A stretch of DNA of 64,000 bases from Streptomyces sp. CB02261 (GTDB taxonomy: Bacteria; Actinomycetota; Actinomycetes; Streptomycetales; Streptomycetaceae): NCBI RefSeq assembly GCF_001905665.1, contig NZ_LIVX01000004.1:647019-711018 (forward strand), in the 5' to 3' direction. A model generated the notes under the pieces. The model searched no databases. It was not told the origin of the DNA and worked only from the letters and a program-made list of their open reading frames with translations. This document shows positions 50,639-58,792 of this stretch, in pieces; the first letter of the stretch is position 1, and the number at the start of each line of letters is the position of its first letter. The position numbers and the translations under genes are program-made.

Positions 50639-51607
50639 ATGACCGAGGACGCGATGGCGGACGAGGGGACGACCACCGGGGCCGGCGCGACCGCGCTGCT
50701 CTTCCCCGGGCAGGGCACCCAGCGGCAGGGCATGGGTGAGCCGTGGCGCGACACCGGCGCCTGGGCGCTGGTGCCCGAGCTGTCCGAGCTGACCGGTGCC
50801 GATGTCGAGGAACTGCTGCTCAAGGCCGACGACGAGACGCTGCGCCGCACCGACCTGGCCCAGATCGCCGTCTTCGCCGTCTCCCTCATGGCGTACGAAG
50901 AGGCGGTACGGATCGGCCTGGCCGGACGCGACGCCGTGTGCGCCGGGCACAGCCTGGGCGAGTACACGGCACTGGTCGCCGCGGGTGCGCTGACCTACCG
51001 GGACGCGGCGAGGCTCGTCGCCGCCCGCGGCAGCGCGATGCGCGACGCGGCGGCCGCACGGCAGGGCAGCATGGCGGTCCTGGTCGGCGTCGAGGAGGAA
51101 GCCGTCGCGCACGCCGCGGAGGAGGCCAGGACCGCGGGCGACCCGGTGTGGGTCGCCAACCTCAACTGCCCGGGCCAGGTGGTGGTCGCGGGCACCGAGG
51201 CGGGCATCGAACACGCGGCCCGGCTGCTTGAGGCCCCCGGCGTGAAGCGCATCTCCATCCGGGTGGGCGGCGCCTTCCACAGCCCGCTGATGGTGCCGGC
51301 CGCGGAGCGGCTCGAACAGGCGCTGTCCGCGGTGGAGTTCGCCTCCACCACGGGCTGTGTGGTGGCCAACGTGGACGCCGCCGCCCACCGTGAAGCCGCC
51401 GACTGGCCGCGGCTGCTCGTCCGGCAGCTGGTGAGCCCGGTCCAGTGGGAGCGCAGCGTCGACACGCTGCTCGGCCCACTGGGTCGCCGCCGCCTGGTGG
51501 AGATCGGCCCGGGCAGGACCCTGACCGGCCTCGTCCGCCGGATCAGCAAGGACCCCGAGGTGGTCACGTTCGACTCGCCGGACGCCGCGGGCGACCGGCG
51601 CCGCTGA
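50639..51607 (+). CDS. ACP S-malonyltransferase (FabD-like)
   Basis: A 322-residue acyltransferase. The FPGQGTQRQGMG start, nucleophile Ser105 in AGHSLGEYT, and the GAFHSPLM loop with catalytic His are as in malonyl-CoA:ACP transferases; a GAFH motif goes with malonyl rather than methylmalonyl. ATG 50639 is chosen, about ten residues before the first conserved strand. A dedicated FabD in the cluster suggests the synthase loads its own ACPs independently of primary fatty-acid synthesis. Confidence 0.92.
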   Translation: MTEDAMADEGTTTGAGATALLFPGQGTQRQGMGEPWRDTGAWALVPELSELTGADVEELLLKADDETLRRTDLAQIAVFAVSLMAYEEAVRIGLAGRDAVCAGHSLGEYTALVAAGALTYRDAARLVAARGSAMRDAAAARQGSMAVLVGVEEEAVAHAAEEARTAGDPVWVANLNCPGQVVVAGTEAGIEHAARLLEAPGVKRISIRVGGAFHSPLMVPAAERLEQALSAVEFASTTGCVVANVDAAAHREAADWPRLLVRQLVSPVQWERSVDTLLGPLGRRRLVEIGPGRTLTGLVRRISKDPEVVTFDSPDAAGDRRR

Positions 51608-51674
51608 CCACCGCACGACCCGCGTACGGACCGTCCGTACGCACCGCTGAAGTACACGACGACAGGAGAGAAAC

Positions 51675-51935
51675 ATGTCCGACACCACGGCTGCCGTACT
51701 CGAGAAGGAAGACCTGCGCCGGACGGTCGCCGACGTCCTCGACGTCGAGGAGGCCGAGCTGACCGACCAGGCGCACTTCGTCGACGACCTCGGCGTCGAC
51801 TCCCTGATGGCCCTGGAGGTCATGGTGGTCCTGGAGAAGAAGTACGCGGTCAAGCTCGACGAGTCCGAGCTGAAGGAGGTCGTCTGCCTGCAGAAGGCCT
51901 ACGACCTGCTGGCCGCCAAGCTGCAGGACGCCTGA
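51675..51935 (+). CDS. Acyl carrier protein 2
   Basis: An 86-residue ACP with the phosphopantetheine Ser in DLGVDSLMALE near 37-47 and the acidic helix II typical of type II ACPs. It follows the malonyltransferase by 67 bp with AGGAGAG upstream, and overlaps the next dehydratase start by one base (TGATG). It is closer to canonical FAS/PKS ACPs than ACP 1 and is the likely chain-elongation carrier. Confidence 0.95.
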   Translation: MSDTTAAVLEKEDLRRTVADVLDVEEAELTDQAHFVDDLGVDSLMALEVMVVLEKKYAVKLDESELKEVVCLQKAYDLLAAKLQDA

Positions 51936-52324
51936 TGCCGGCTCCGGTGGTGACACCCGTCCAGAGCCTGCCCCGGGTCCTGACGGCCGGGTCCGGCCGG
52001 GTGACCACGCGAGCGGCGGTCGGGCCGGGCGAGCGGGTCTTTCCCGGCCACTACCCGGGCTTCCCGATCTTCCCGGGCGTCTGTGTGGTCGAGCACGTGC
52101 ACCTGAGCGCGCTCGCGGCACCGCCCGAGCCGGAAGCGGTGCTGCGCCTGGAGGCCATCGAGTCGACACGGTTCCTGAGCCCCGTGTTCCCCGGCGACGA
52201 GCTGGAGGTCGAGCTCACCTGGGAGCAGAAGGACGGGCGGTGGCGCTGCAAGGGCGTCGCCAGTACCGGCCGCGGCCGGGCCGCGGCCGTCCGGCTGCGC
52301 TTCACCGAGAGGAGCGGCCGGTGA
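51935..52324 (+). CDS. FabZ-like 3-hydroxyacyl-ACP dehydratase A
   Basis: A 129-residue single hotdog protein with the signature GHYPGFPIFPGVCVVEH near 38-54; the His and the Glu are the usual FabZ/FabA-type catalytic residues. It is shorter than FabZ. It probably forms a heterodimer with the second FabZ-like protein encoded next, to which it is translationally coupled (GTGA overlap). Such pairs dehydrate the growing chain in highly reducing type II PKS. Confidence 0.8.
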   Translation: MPAPVVTPVQSLPRVLTAGSGRVTTRAAVGPGERVFPGHYPGFPIFPGVCVVEHVHLSALAAPPEPEAVLRLEAIESTRFLSPVFPGDELEVELTWEQKDGRWRCKGVASTGRGRAAAVRLRFTERSGR

Positions 52325-52827
52325 TCGGCATCGACGAGATCAAGCGGATCCTGCCCCACCGCTACCCGATGCTGCTGGTCGACCGCGTCGACGAGCTCAC
52401 GGCGGGGGAGGGGCTCGTCGCCCGCAAGGCCGTCACCGCCAACGAGCCCTGGTACCAGGACGTGTCGGCCGGCGCCGACGGCGAGCAGCACGCCTACCCG
52501 TCCGTGCTGCTCATCGAGTCCTGGTGCCAGGCGGCCGGTGTGCTCGCCGCCTGGGACAAGCCGAACCCGGACGTGCTCGCGGGCCAGGTGATGCTCTTCG
52601 GCGGCATCGCGGACGTGGAGTTCCGGCGTCCGGTGCTGCCCGGCGATGTGGTCGAGCACCGGGTCCGCCTGGTCCGGGCACTCAGCGACACGGTGATCTT
52701 CGAAGGCGAGGCACTGGTGGACGGCGAGCAGGTGATGGAGGTCGGCCGGGTGGTCATGGCCCTGCGCCCGGCCGAGGAGCTCACCGGCGCCGCGCCCGAG
52801 GCGCCCGCTGTCAACGCGACGACGTGA
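52321..52827 (+). CDS. FabZ-like 3-hydroxyacyl-ACP dehydratase B
   Basis: A 168-residue FabZ-type protein starting at GTG 52321. LPHRYPMLLVDRV near 11-23 is typical of FabZ. The helix segment reads YPSVLLIESWCQAAGV, where the usual PGVLIIE becomes PSVLLIE, keeping Glu. The strand LFGGIADVEFRRPVLPGDVVEH follows. The catalytic residues may be shared with the preceding small hotdog protein. A short Ala/Thr-rich tail ends the protein. Confidence 0.85.
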   Translation: MIGIDEIKRILPHRYPMLLVDRVDELTAGEGLVARKAVTANEPWYQDVSAGADGEQHAYPSVLLIESWCQAAGVLAAWDKPNPDVLAGQVMLFGGIADVEFRRPVLPGDVVEHRVRLVRALSDTVIFEGEALVDGEQVMEVGRVVMALRPAEELTGAAPEAPAVNATT

Positions 52828-52840
52828 AGGAACGGTTCTG

Positions 52841-53581
52841 ATGTCAGAGACAACGCGCAAGACGGCCCTCGTCACCGGGGGCTCCCGGGGGATCGGCCGG
52901 GCCACGGTGCTGCGCCTCGCGCGGGACGGCCACGACGTGGCGTTCTGCTACCGGTCACGGCCGGACGCGGCGCAGGAGCTGGAGAAGGAGGTGTCCGAAC
53001 TCGGTGTCCGCGTCTACAGCAGCCGGACCGACGTCACCTCCGGCGACTCGGTGCGCGAGCTGGTCGCCACCGTGGAGGACCGGCTCGGCGGGATCGACAT
53101 CGTGGTGACCTCGGCCGGCATCGTCCGCGACCAGCCTCTGCTGCTCATGGCGGACGACGACTGGCACCAGGTCCTCGACACCAACCTGGACGGCACCTAC
53201 CACGTGTGCCGCTCGGTGATCTTCGAGATGATGAAGCGCAAGTCCGGCTGCATCGTGAACATCTCCTCGATCGCGGGTGTTTACGGCAACCCGACGCAGA
53301 GCAACTACTCGGCGTCGAAGGCCGGCATCATCGGCTTCACCAAGGCCCTGGCGAAGGAGGTCGGCCAGTACGGCATCCGCGCCAACGTGGTGGCCCCCGG
53401 CTTCATCGAGACCGACATGACGGCGGCTCTCTCCGACAAGGTGCGGGAGCAGGCCGTCCGCAGTGTCCCGCTCCGCCGGCTCGGGCGGCCGGAGGAGGTC
53501 GCGGACCTGGTGTCGTTCCTGGTCGGCGCGGAGTACGTGACCGGGTCCGTGTTCCAGGTGGACGGTGGGCTCGTTGTCTGA
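52841..53581 (+). CDS. 3-oxoacyl-ACP reductase (FabG-type ketoreductase)
   Basis: A 246-residue SDR with GGSRGIG at 13-19, the NISS active-site segment (Ser142/143), and Tyr156-x3-Lys160 (YSASK). The ending VTGSVFQVDGG is canonical FabG. It reduces the 3-keto group after each condensation using NADPH. ATG 52841 follows AAGGA, 14 bp after the dehydratase. With the two dehydratases and the FabL-like protein the cluster has a full reductive set. Confidence 0.93.
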   Translation: MSETTRKTALVTGGSRGIGRATVLRLARDGHDVAFCYRSRPDAAQELEKEVSELGVRVYSSRTDVTSGDSVRELVATVEDRLGGIDIVVTSAGIVRDQPLLLMADDDWHQVLDTNLDGTYHVCRSVIFEMMKRKSGCIVNISSIAGVYGNPTQSNYSASKAGIIGFTKALAKEVGQYGIRANVVAPGFIETDMTAALSDKVREQAVRSVPLRRLGRPEEVADLVSFLVGAEYVTGSVFQVDGGLVV

Positions 53582-54329
53582 GCGGACCGTGGCGGCCGGG
53601 CGCGGCCGGAGTTCCGCGCCGCCCCGGTTCTACTTCTCCCTGCGCAGCCCGTACTCCTGGCTCGCCTACCGCGATCTGCTCGACGGGTACGCCTGGCTCG
53701 CCGACCGGCTGGAGTGGCGGCCGTTCTTCGAACCGGACGAGCGCAGCGCCAAGGCCCTGGCCGAGGAGGGCGGCGACTTCAGCTACGTGGCCATGTCACG
53801 GGCCAAGCACCTGTACATCCTCCAGGACGTCCGCCGCCTGACGCGGGAACGCGGCCTGCGGATGACCTGGCCGGTCGATCGCGACCCCGTCTGGGAGGTG
53901 CCGCACCTGGCCTACCTGGCGGCGGCCGACGAGGGCCGGGGACGGGAGTTCGTCGACCGCGCCTACCGGGCCCGCTGGCAGGAGGGCCTGGACATCTGCG
54001 ACCGTGCGGTCATCGGCGACCTGGCCCGCGAACTGGATCTGGACGCCGCCCGTCTGGCCTCGGCGGCGGACGACCCCGACCTCCGTGCCAGGGGTGTGGA
54101 GGCACTGCTCGCACTGGACCGCGACGGCGTCTTCGGAGTGCCGTTCTTCGTTCACCGGTACGACAAGTTCTGGGGGACGGACCGGCTCGCCGCCTTCGCC
54201 GACGCGGTCGCGGCCCGGACCGACCCGGCGCAGCAGGGGGCCGAGCGGCCCGCGGCCGGGCCCGCCGCCCCGCTCGCGCGGGACGTCCCGCCGGGAGGTG
54301 ACGGCGGCCATGCCGGAGGCTGTGGATGA
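53565..54329 (+). CDS. HCCA isomerase / DsbA-like thioredoxin-fold protein
   Basis: A protein of up to 254 residues related to 2-hydroxychromene-2-carboxylate isomerases and kappa-class GST. The motif FYFSLRSPYSWLAYRDL puts Ser-Pro-Tyr-Ser where DsbA has Cys-x2-Cys, and GVFGVPFFVH is the cis-Pro loop. It is not a disulfide oxidoreductase. Members of this family isomerise double bonds with a thiol cofactor, so it may set E/Z geometry of an acyl chain. The start is uncertain: GTG 53565, TTG 53574 or GTG 53589 are possible; all overlap or abut the FabG gene. Confidence 0.75.
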   Translation: MGSLSERTVAAGRGRSSAPPRFYFSLRSPYSWLAYRDLLDGYAWLADRLEWRPFFEPDERSAKALAEEGGDFSYVAMSRAKHLYILQDVRRLTRERGLRMTWPVDRDPVWEVPHLAYLAAADEGRGREFVDRAYRARWQEGLDICDRAVIGDLARELDLDAARLASAADDPDLRARGVEALLALDRDGVFGVPFFVHRYDKFWGTDRLAAFADAVAARTDPAQQGAERPAAGPAAPLARDVPPGGDGGHAGGCG

Positions 54330-54403
54330 CCACCTGTCGCCGGAATGCGGCTATGCATAATGGGGCCCGGCGGGGCCAGGCCTTGATCGGGGAGGGAACC
54401 CAC

Positions 54404-55390
54404 ATGGACCGTACACAGCGCGACTTACCGGCCGACGACGGCGGGACGCCGTCGCCGGCGCCCGCACGGCGGCGCCGTCAGGGCCTCCTGGCCACGGCGC
54501 TCGCCACGCTGGCCGTACCGGTGGTGCCGCTGTACGCCACCGTGCTCTCGTATCTCGTCTACCACCCGCCCCGGCGTCCCCACCACCGCAGTCCCGAGCA
54601 GTTCGGTCTGCCCAGCCGCGAGGTGTGGGTACCGCTCGACGACAAGCCCGTCGGCAAGGGACGGAGCCTGCACGTCTGGCTCTGTCCCGGCAGCACCGAC
54701 CGCGTGGTCGTGATCGGCCACGGCATCGGCCTGAGCAAGTCGGCGAGCCTGGCCCAGGCGAAGTTCCTGCACGAGGCCGGCTACACGGTGGCCCTCTTCG
54801 ACCACCGCAACCACGGCCGCAGTGCCACGGACCGGGCCTTCTGGGGGCTGAGCGCCCGGCACACCGACGACGTGGCCGCGGTCGTCGGCCATCTGCGCCG
54901 CGAGGCCGGGTACGCCGACGCCCGCATCGCCGTCTTCGGGTTCTCTTTCTCCACGTTCCCGTCCCTGTACCTGCTGCGGCGACCGGACTGCGGGGTGGAC
55001 GCGATCGTCTGCGACAGCGGACCGGCTCTCGAACTGCCGCCGCTGTTCCGCAACTTCATCCTGGTCAAGGGCATCCCGGTACCGGCTCCGCTGCGGACCG
55101 AGCCGGCGCTCGGCGTGCTGAGCCGTGTGTTCGGGACGGTCGGCACGGCGATGCTGCAGGCCCAGTGGCCACCGCCCGCCGAGGGGGCCTATCTGCGCAC
55201 GCCCGTGCTGATGCTGGCCGGCGACGGCGACAGCGTGATTCCCCTGGACGGCGTACGGGCCCTCGCCGGCCTCTATCCCGCGGCGGAGGTACGGGTGCTC
55301 CCGGACACCGAGCACCTGCAGGGGATGAAGACGGCGCCGGACGAGTACCGCGCGGCCGTGCTGGACTTCCTCAAGCGGACGCTGGGGTGA
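54404..55390 (+). CDS. Alpha/beta hydrolase with FSFST nucleophile elbow (paralogue B)
   Basis: A 328-residue paralogue of the hydrolase at 47263-48189. Both have YHPP near the N-terminus, a (V/C)xGHG(I/M)G oxyanion segment, RNHG(R/D)S, DRAF, (A/G)FSFST(F/W) and VCDSGP. This copy has an N-terminal hydrophobic helix (about 33-55), so it may be membrane-anchored. ATG 54404 has GGGAGGGA upstream. The catalytic Ser would be that of FGFSFST. The two copies may handle two different acyl intermediates. Confidence 0.75.
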   Translation: MDRTQRDLPADDGGTPSPAPARRRRQGLLATALATLAVPVVPLYATVLSYLVYHPPRRPHHRSPEQFGLPSREVWVPLDDKPVGKGRSLHVWLCPGSTDRVVVIGHGIGLSKSASLAQAKFLHEAGYTVALFDHRNHGRSATDRAFWGLSARHTDDVAAVVGHLRREAGYADARIAVFGFSFSTFPSLYLLRRPDCGVDAIVCDSGPALELPPLFRNFILVKGIPVPAPLRTEPALGVLSRVFGTVGTAMLQAQWPPPAEGAYLRTPVLMLAGDGDSVIPLDGVRALAGLYPAAEVRVLPDTEHLQGMKTAPDEYRAAVLDFLKRTLG

Positions 55391-55397
55391 CGGCGCC

Positions 55398-55931
55398 GTG
55401 ATCGAACCAAGGGTCTGGGGCGCCCGCCCCGACGAGCTGACGGCCGGCTACCCGTGCGACGCCCTGCTGCCCGGGCCGTCCGAGGAGTGGTACCGCGCCG
55501 TGTCCGTGCGGGCCGACCGGAGTACCGTCTTCCGTTGGCTGTGCCAGTTGAAGGTCGCGCCCTACAGCTACGACAGCCTCGACAACTTCGGCCGGCGCAG
55601 CCCCCGCACCCTGACCCCCGGCGCGGACGAGCTGAGGCCCGGCCAGCGGGTCATGACGATCTTCAGGCTGACGGACTTCGAGCGGGACCGTCATCTGACG
55701 ATGCTCCTGGACAGACGGTGGGCCCGCCGCGCCTTCGGCGATTTCGCGCTCAGTTACACGGTGCGTGACGACGGGCCCGGCGTCACACGCCTGGTCGTCA
55801 AGATGAGGGTGGGGCGGCGCAGCGGCCTGCTCGGCTCGGTGCACATCCGCGTGATGGCCTGGGGCGATCTGCTGATGATGCGGCGCCAGCTGCACACCCT
55901 CGGCCGTCTCGCGGAACGAACTGGCAGGTAA
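55398..55931 (+). CDS. SRPBCC-like hydrophobic-ligand-binding protein
   Basis: A 177-residue protein with the pattern of the START/SRPBCC fold: WYRAVSVRADRSTVFRWLCQLKVAPYSYD, then MTIFRLTDFERDRHLTMLLD, and a C-terminal helix RVMAWGDLLMMRRQLHTL. Proteins of this type bind or cyclise hydrophobic metabolites. It follows the hydrolase by 7 bp and is the last gene of the long operon. GTG 55398 is used. Whether it is an enzyme or a binding protein cannot be told from sequence. Confidence 0.65.
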   Translation: MIEPRVWGARPDELTAGYPCDALLPGPSEEWYRAVSVRADRSTVFRWLCQLKVAPYSYDSLDNFGRRSPRTLTPGADELRPGQRVMTIFRLTDFERDRHLTMLLDRRWARRAFGDFALSYTVRDDGPGVTRLVVKMRVGRRSGLLGSVHIRVMAWGDLLMMRRQLHTLGRLAERTGR

Positions 55932-55936
55932 CTGCC
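55923..55936. promoter_or_regulatory. GGCAG-N4-CTGCC palindrome upstream of the exporter gene
   Basis: The site GGCAG-GTAA-CTGCC overlaps the stop of the SRPBCC gene. It lies 13 bp before TTGTTGACT, the same arrangement as at the carboxylase promoter (36425). The exporter start is 141 bp downstream. Confidence 0.5.
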
Positions 55937-56077
55937 ACTGACCTGGGCTTTGTTGACTGCCGCTCGACGACCCCAGGACGATTGACCGCACGCGGTGAAG
56001 GCCGCGGCGGGCCGTGTGCCGGGAGCGAGGACACCTTCGCTCGGGACGGGTCGTGAAAGGCCGAGCGGAGAGGGTGA

Positions 56078-57655
56078 ATGCACGTGGTCCAGCAGCTCGC
56101 CGGGCACAAACCGGATGGGGAAGCGGCATCCCCTGCCGGAACAAGCGGTCTCCGCAGGTGGCTGGCGCTGGTGGTACTCGTCCTCGCCCAGTTCGCGGTC
56201 TGGCTCGACAACACCATTCTGAACGTCGCCCTCAGCACCCTGGCCTCGCCGGACGAGGGCCTCGCGGCCAGTACCAATCAGCTGCAGTGGAGCATCAGCT
56301 CCTACACCCTGATCTTCGCGGTGATGCTGTTCACCGGCGGTGTCCTGGGCGACCGCTTCGGACACCGCAGGGTGCTCTTCACCGGGCTGCTCGTCTTCGG
56401 AGCCGCCTCCTTCTGGGCCGGTATGTCGTCCAGCGCACTGGAGCTGATCATCGCCCGCGGCGCGATGGGAATCGGCAGCGCGCTGATCATGCCGGCCACG
56501 CTCTCGCTTATCTCGGTGGCCTTCGACGCGCGCGAGCGCGCGATGGCCATCGCGATCTGGTCCGGGTGCAGCGGTCTCGCCATCGCGGCCGGTCCGCTGG
56601 TCGGCGGCGCCCTCCTGGAACGCTTCTGGTGGGGCTCGGTCTTCCTGGTGAACGTGCCGATCGTGGTCGTCGCCCTGACCGGCGCGCTGATCCTGCTGCC
56701 CGCGGCCCGCACCACGGTCAGGACGGCGCTCGACCCCCTGGGCGTGATCCTGTCGACGGTCGGCCTCGGTGCCGTCGTCTACGGCATCATCGAGGGCGGC
56801 CACCAGAACGACTGGACCGACGCGGTCGTGCTCGGCTCGCTCATCGGCGGACTGCTCGTGCTCGCGGCCTTCATCCGGGTCGAACTCCGCGTCGAAAAAC
56901 CGAGTTTCGACCTCCGGCTGTTCCGCACCAGCGAGTTCACGGGGGCGAGCGTCTCGGTGATGCTCACCTTCTTCAGCCTCAGCGGCTCGATGTTCTACAC
57001 CTCGTTCTACCTGCAGGGAGTACGCGGCCAGACCCCGTTCGAGGCGGGCCTGAACCTGCTCCCCGTCGCCGTCGGCGTGCTGCTCGGCGCTCCGGTGTCC
57101 GCCCGCCTGGTCCGCGGACTGGGCGTCGGGCCGGTCGTCTCGCTCGCCATGCTGACGGCCGCGGTCACCTTCCTCGCGTACGTCCGGCTCGACCTGGACA
57201 CCGCGATGGTCTGGTTCTGGCTGCTCATGGTGATCCAGGGCCTCGCCATGGGCGCCGCCGTCGCGCCCACCACGGAGGCGATCATGGCGGTGCTGCCGCA
57301 GGAGCGCACCGGAGCCGGGTCGGCGGTCAACAACTCCATGCGCCAGATCGGCGGAGTGCTCGGCGTCGCCGTCCTCGGATCGCTGCTGACCAGTGCCTAC
57401 GGCTCCGACGTGGAGGCCGACCTGGCCGGCCTGCCGGGACCGGTCGCCGAGACGGCACGCCACTCCGCCGAGGCGACCCGGCAGGTCGCCGCCGAGGCGC
57501 AGATGCCGCAGCTGGTGGACGCGGCGAACGAGAGCTTCCTGCACGCCATGCATCTGACCTCGGTGGTCGGTGCGGGCGTCGCGGCCCTCGGAGCGGCCGT
57601 CGTCCTGCTCACCTTCCGCCGCCGGGCCACGGGGACACAGCCCTCCCAGGCCTGA
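56078..57655 (+). CDS. DHA2-family MFS drug exporter
   Basis: A 525-residue transporter of the 14-helix EmrB/QacA type. It has the DHA2 motif near helix 1 (WLDNTILNVALSTL, about residues 45-58), GDRFGHRRVLF in the first loop and GGVLGVAVLGSLL near the C-terminus. It is the likely exporter of the cluster product and probably a self-resistance factor. It has its own upstream region with the GGCAG palindrome. Confidence 0.9.
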   Translation: MHVVQQLAGHKPDGEAASPAGTSGLRRWLALVVLVLAQFAVWLDNTILNVALSTLASPDEGLAASTNQLQWSISSYTLIFAVMLFTGGVLGDRFGHRRVLFTGLLVFGAASFWAGMSSSALELIIARGAMGIGSALIMPATLSLISVAFDARERAMAIAIWSGCSGLAIAAGPLVGGALLERFWWGSVFLVNVPIVVVALTGALILLPAARTTVRTALDPLGVILSTVGLGAVVYGIIEGGHQNDWTDAVVLGSLIGGLLVLAAFIRVELRVEKPSFDLRLFRTSEFTGASVSVMLTFFSLSGSMFYTSFYLQGVRGQTPFEAGLNLLPVAVGVLLGAPVSARLVRGLGVGPVVSLAMLTAAVTFLAYVRLDLDTAMVWFWLLMVIQGLAMGAAVAPTTEAIMAVLPQERTGAGSAVNNSMRQIGGVLGVAVLGSLLTSAYGSDVEADLAGLPGPVAETARHSAEATRQVAAEAQMPQLVDAANESFLHAMHLTSVVGAGVAALGAAVVLLTFRRRATGTQPSQA

Positions 57656-58792
57656 CACGGCAGACCGCGCGGATGCGCGGCCCACAGGGGGCCGGGAACG
57701 GTCCCGTGACGGGTCGGCGAGCGGTTGTGGAACCCGGCGGCCTGCGCCTTGTCCTGCGCGGACTGGAGTCCCTCGCCGGCCATGCCCGGAAGGGCGGCTG
57801 GTCTCGGTCGCGGCACTCGGTCGCGAACGGGAAGGTCAGGCACGACCTCGCAACGCCGAGACGGAGGTCGTCGCGGGAGACGCCCGGGCCCGCGGTGTCC
57901 TCATCCACCGGCTTCCCCCCACCGGCAAGGGCGTGGTCCTACCGGGCATCCGCGTGCCCTTCGCCGGGGATGCGCAAGGCCCTTCGGGGACCGGAACGCG
58001 TGACTGATCCGAAGCGAGTCTCGGATCGGTCGAGGTGCGCTCCGCGCCGCCGCGATGCCGGTGTCCCGCTGTCATCGGGTGACGCATGCGTACCTCGTCG
58101 CCTGCGGTCGGCCTTCGCGGTGCGGAGCGGGTGGGACACCGACGTCGAGGGCGGGGCCCCGCATCGTGCACAGCCGGCAGGGACGCCGGGCGTCCTGTCG
58201 GGACCGATCGTCGTCTGTCCCTGAGGGTGTCGAACGTGTCGGGGTGTGGGGGAGTTGAGAGCGACGAGTCGCCTGGAGCAGGTAACACGCTTGGACACGC
58301 TTTCCGGTGGTAGGGGGCTCTCGCTGCGCGTCGGGCCGGGAGACGACTCGCAGCGAACCGATCGAGATCATCACGTGCGGGGGACCGCAGGTCAAGGCCC
58401 TTCTGACGACCGGCCGTTCCGGCGGGCGCCTCACCCTGCGGCACCCGGACCGGGGCCGCCTTCTCGCGCGCGGCCACCGTGCCCTCACCGAGACGCTCGC
58501 GGAATCTTCACAGGAACCACAACTGCGTTGCGTTATTGACGGGTTCATGGAGGGTGTGAAAATCTCAGCCCGCCTGAGGATCTCCGACACTCCGCCTCGG
58601 GCCACACGTGACTGACCACACTTTGTGCCGGGAAGGGCAGCCCCTCTCAACCAGCAGTGTCCAGAGCGCTCTGATGGAGCGTCACCCCCCCCATTTCTCC
58701 AGAAGCATCCACCGTCTGCGCCCGCCTGCCTCCACCACCCGTGGACCCGCCGGCCGAGCTCAGTCGTGCTCCGAACCACACGAGGGAATCGC
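57656..58792 (+). other. 1.1-kb gap without a supportable gene; possible gene remnants
   Basis: No open frame here has family signatures or a good ribosome binding site. Codon-like GC bias is irregular and hops between frames. From 57705 one plus-strand frame gives VVEPGGLRLVLRGLESLAGHARKG and a neighbouring frame, from about 57840, gives AETEVVAGDARARGV and VVLPGIRVPFAGD; together they could be a frameshifted remnant of a small PH-domain-like gene. A 102-codon frame at 58307-58615 is not recognisable. AT-rich bases near 58510-58560 may hold the promoter of the isochorismatase-HypEF operon. Confidence 0.35.

Noticed and set aside
38454..53581. Primary fatty-acid synthase (fab) operon
   Set aside because: Streptomyces fab genes form a compact fabD-fabH-acpP-fabF set. 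Here there are six KS-type proteins, three lacking Cys, plus regulators, PPTase, P450 and exporter, which fits secondary metabolism.
53565..54329. Disulfide oxidoreductase of the DsbA type
   Set aside because: The Cys-x2-Cys motif is absent (SPYS instead), so redox activity on disulfides is not expected.
58307..58615. 102-codon plus-strand open frame as a gene
   Set aside because: It has no convincing ribosome binding site and no family resemblance, and its codon bias is weaker than in the flanking genes.
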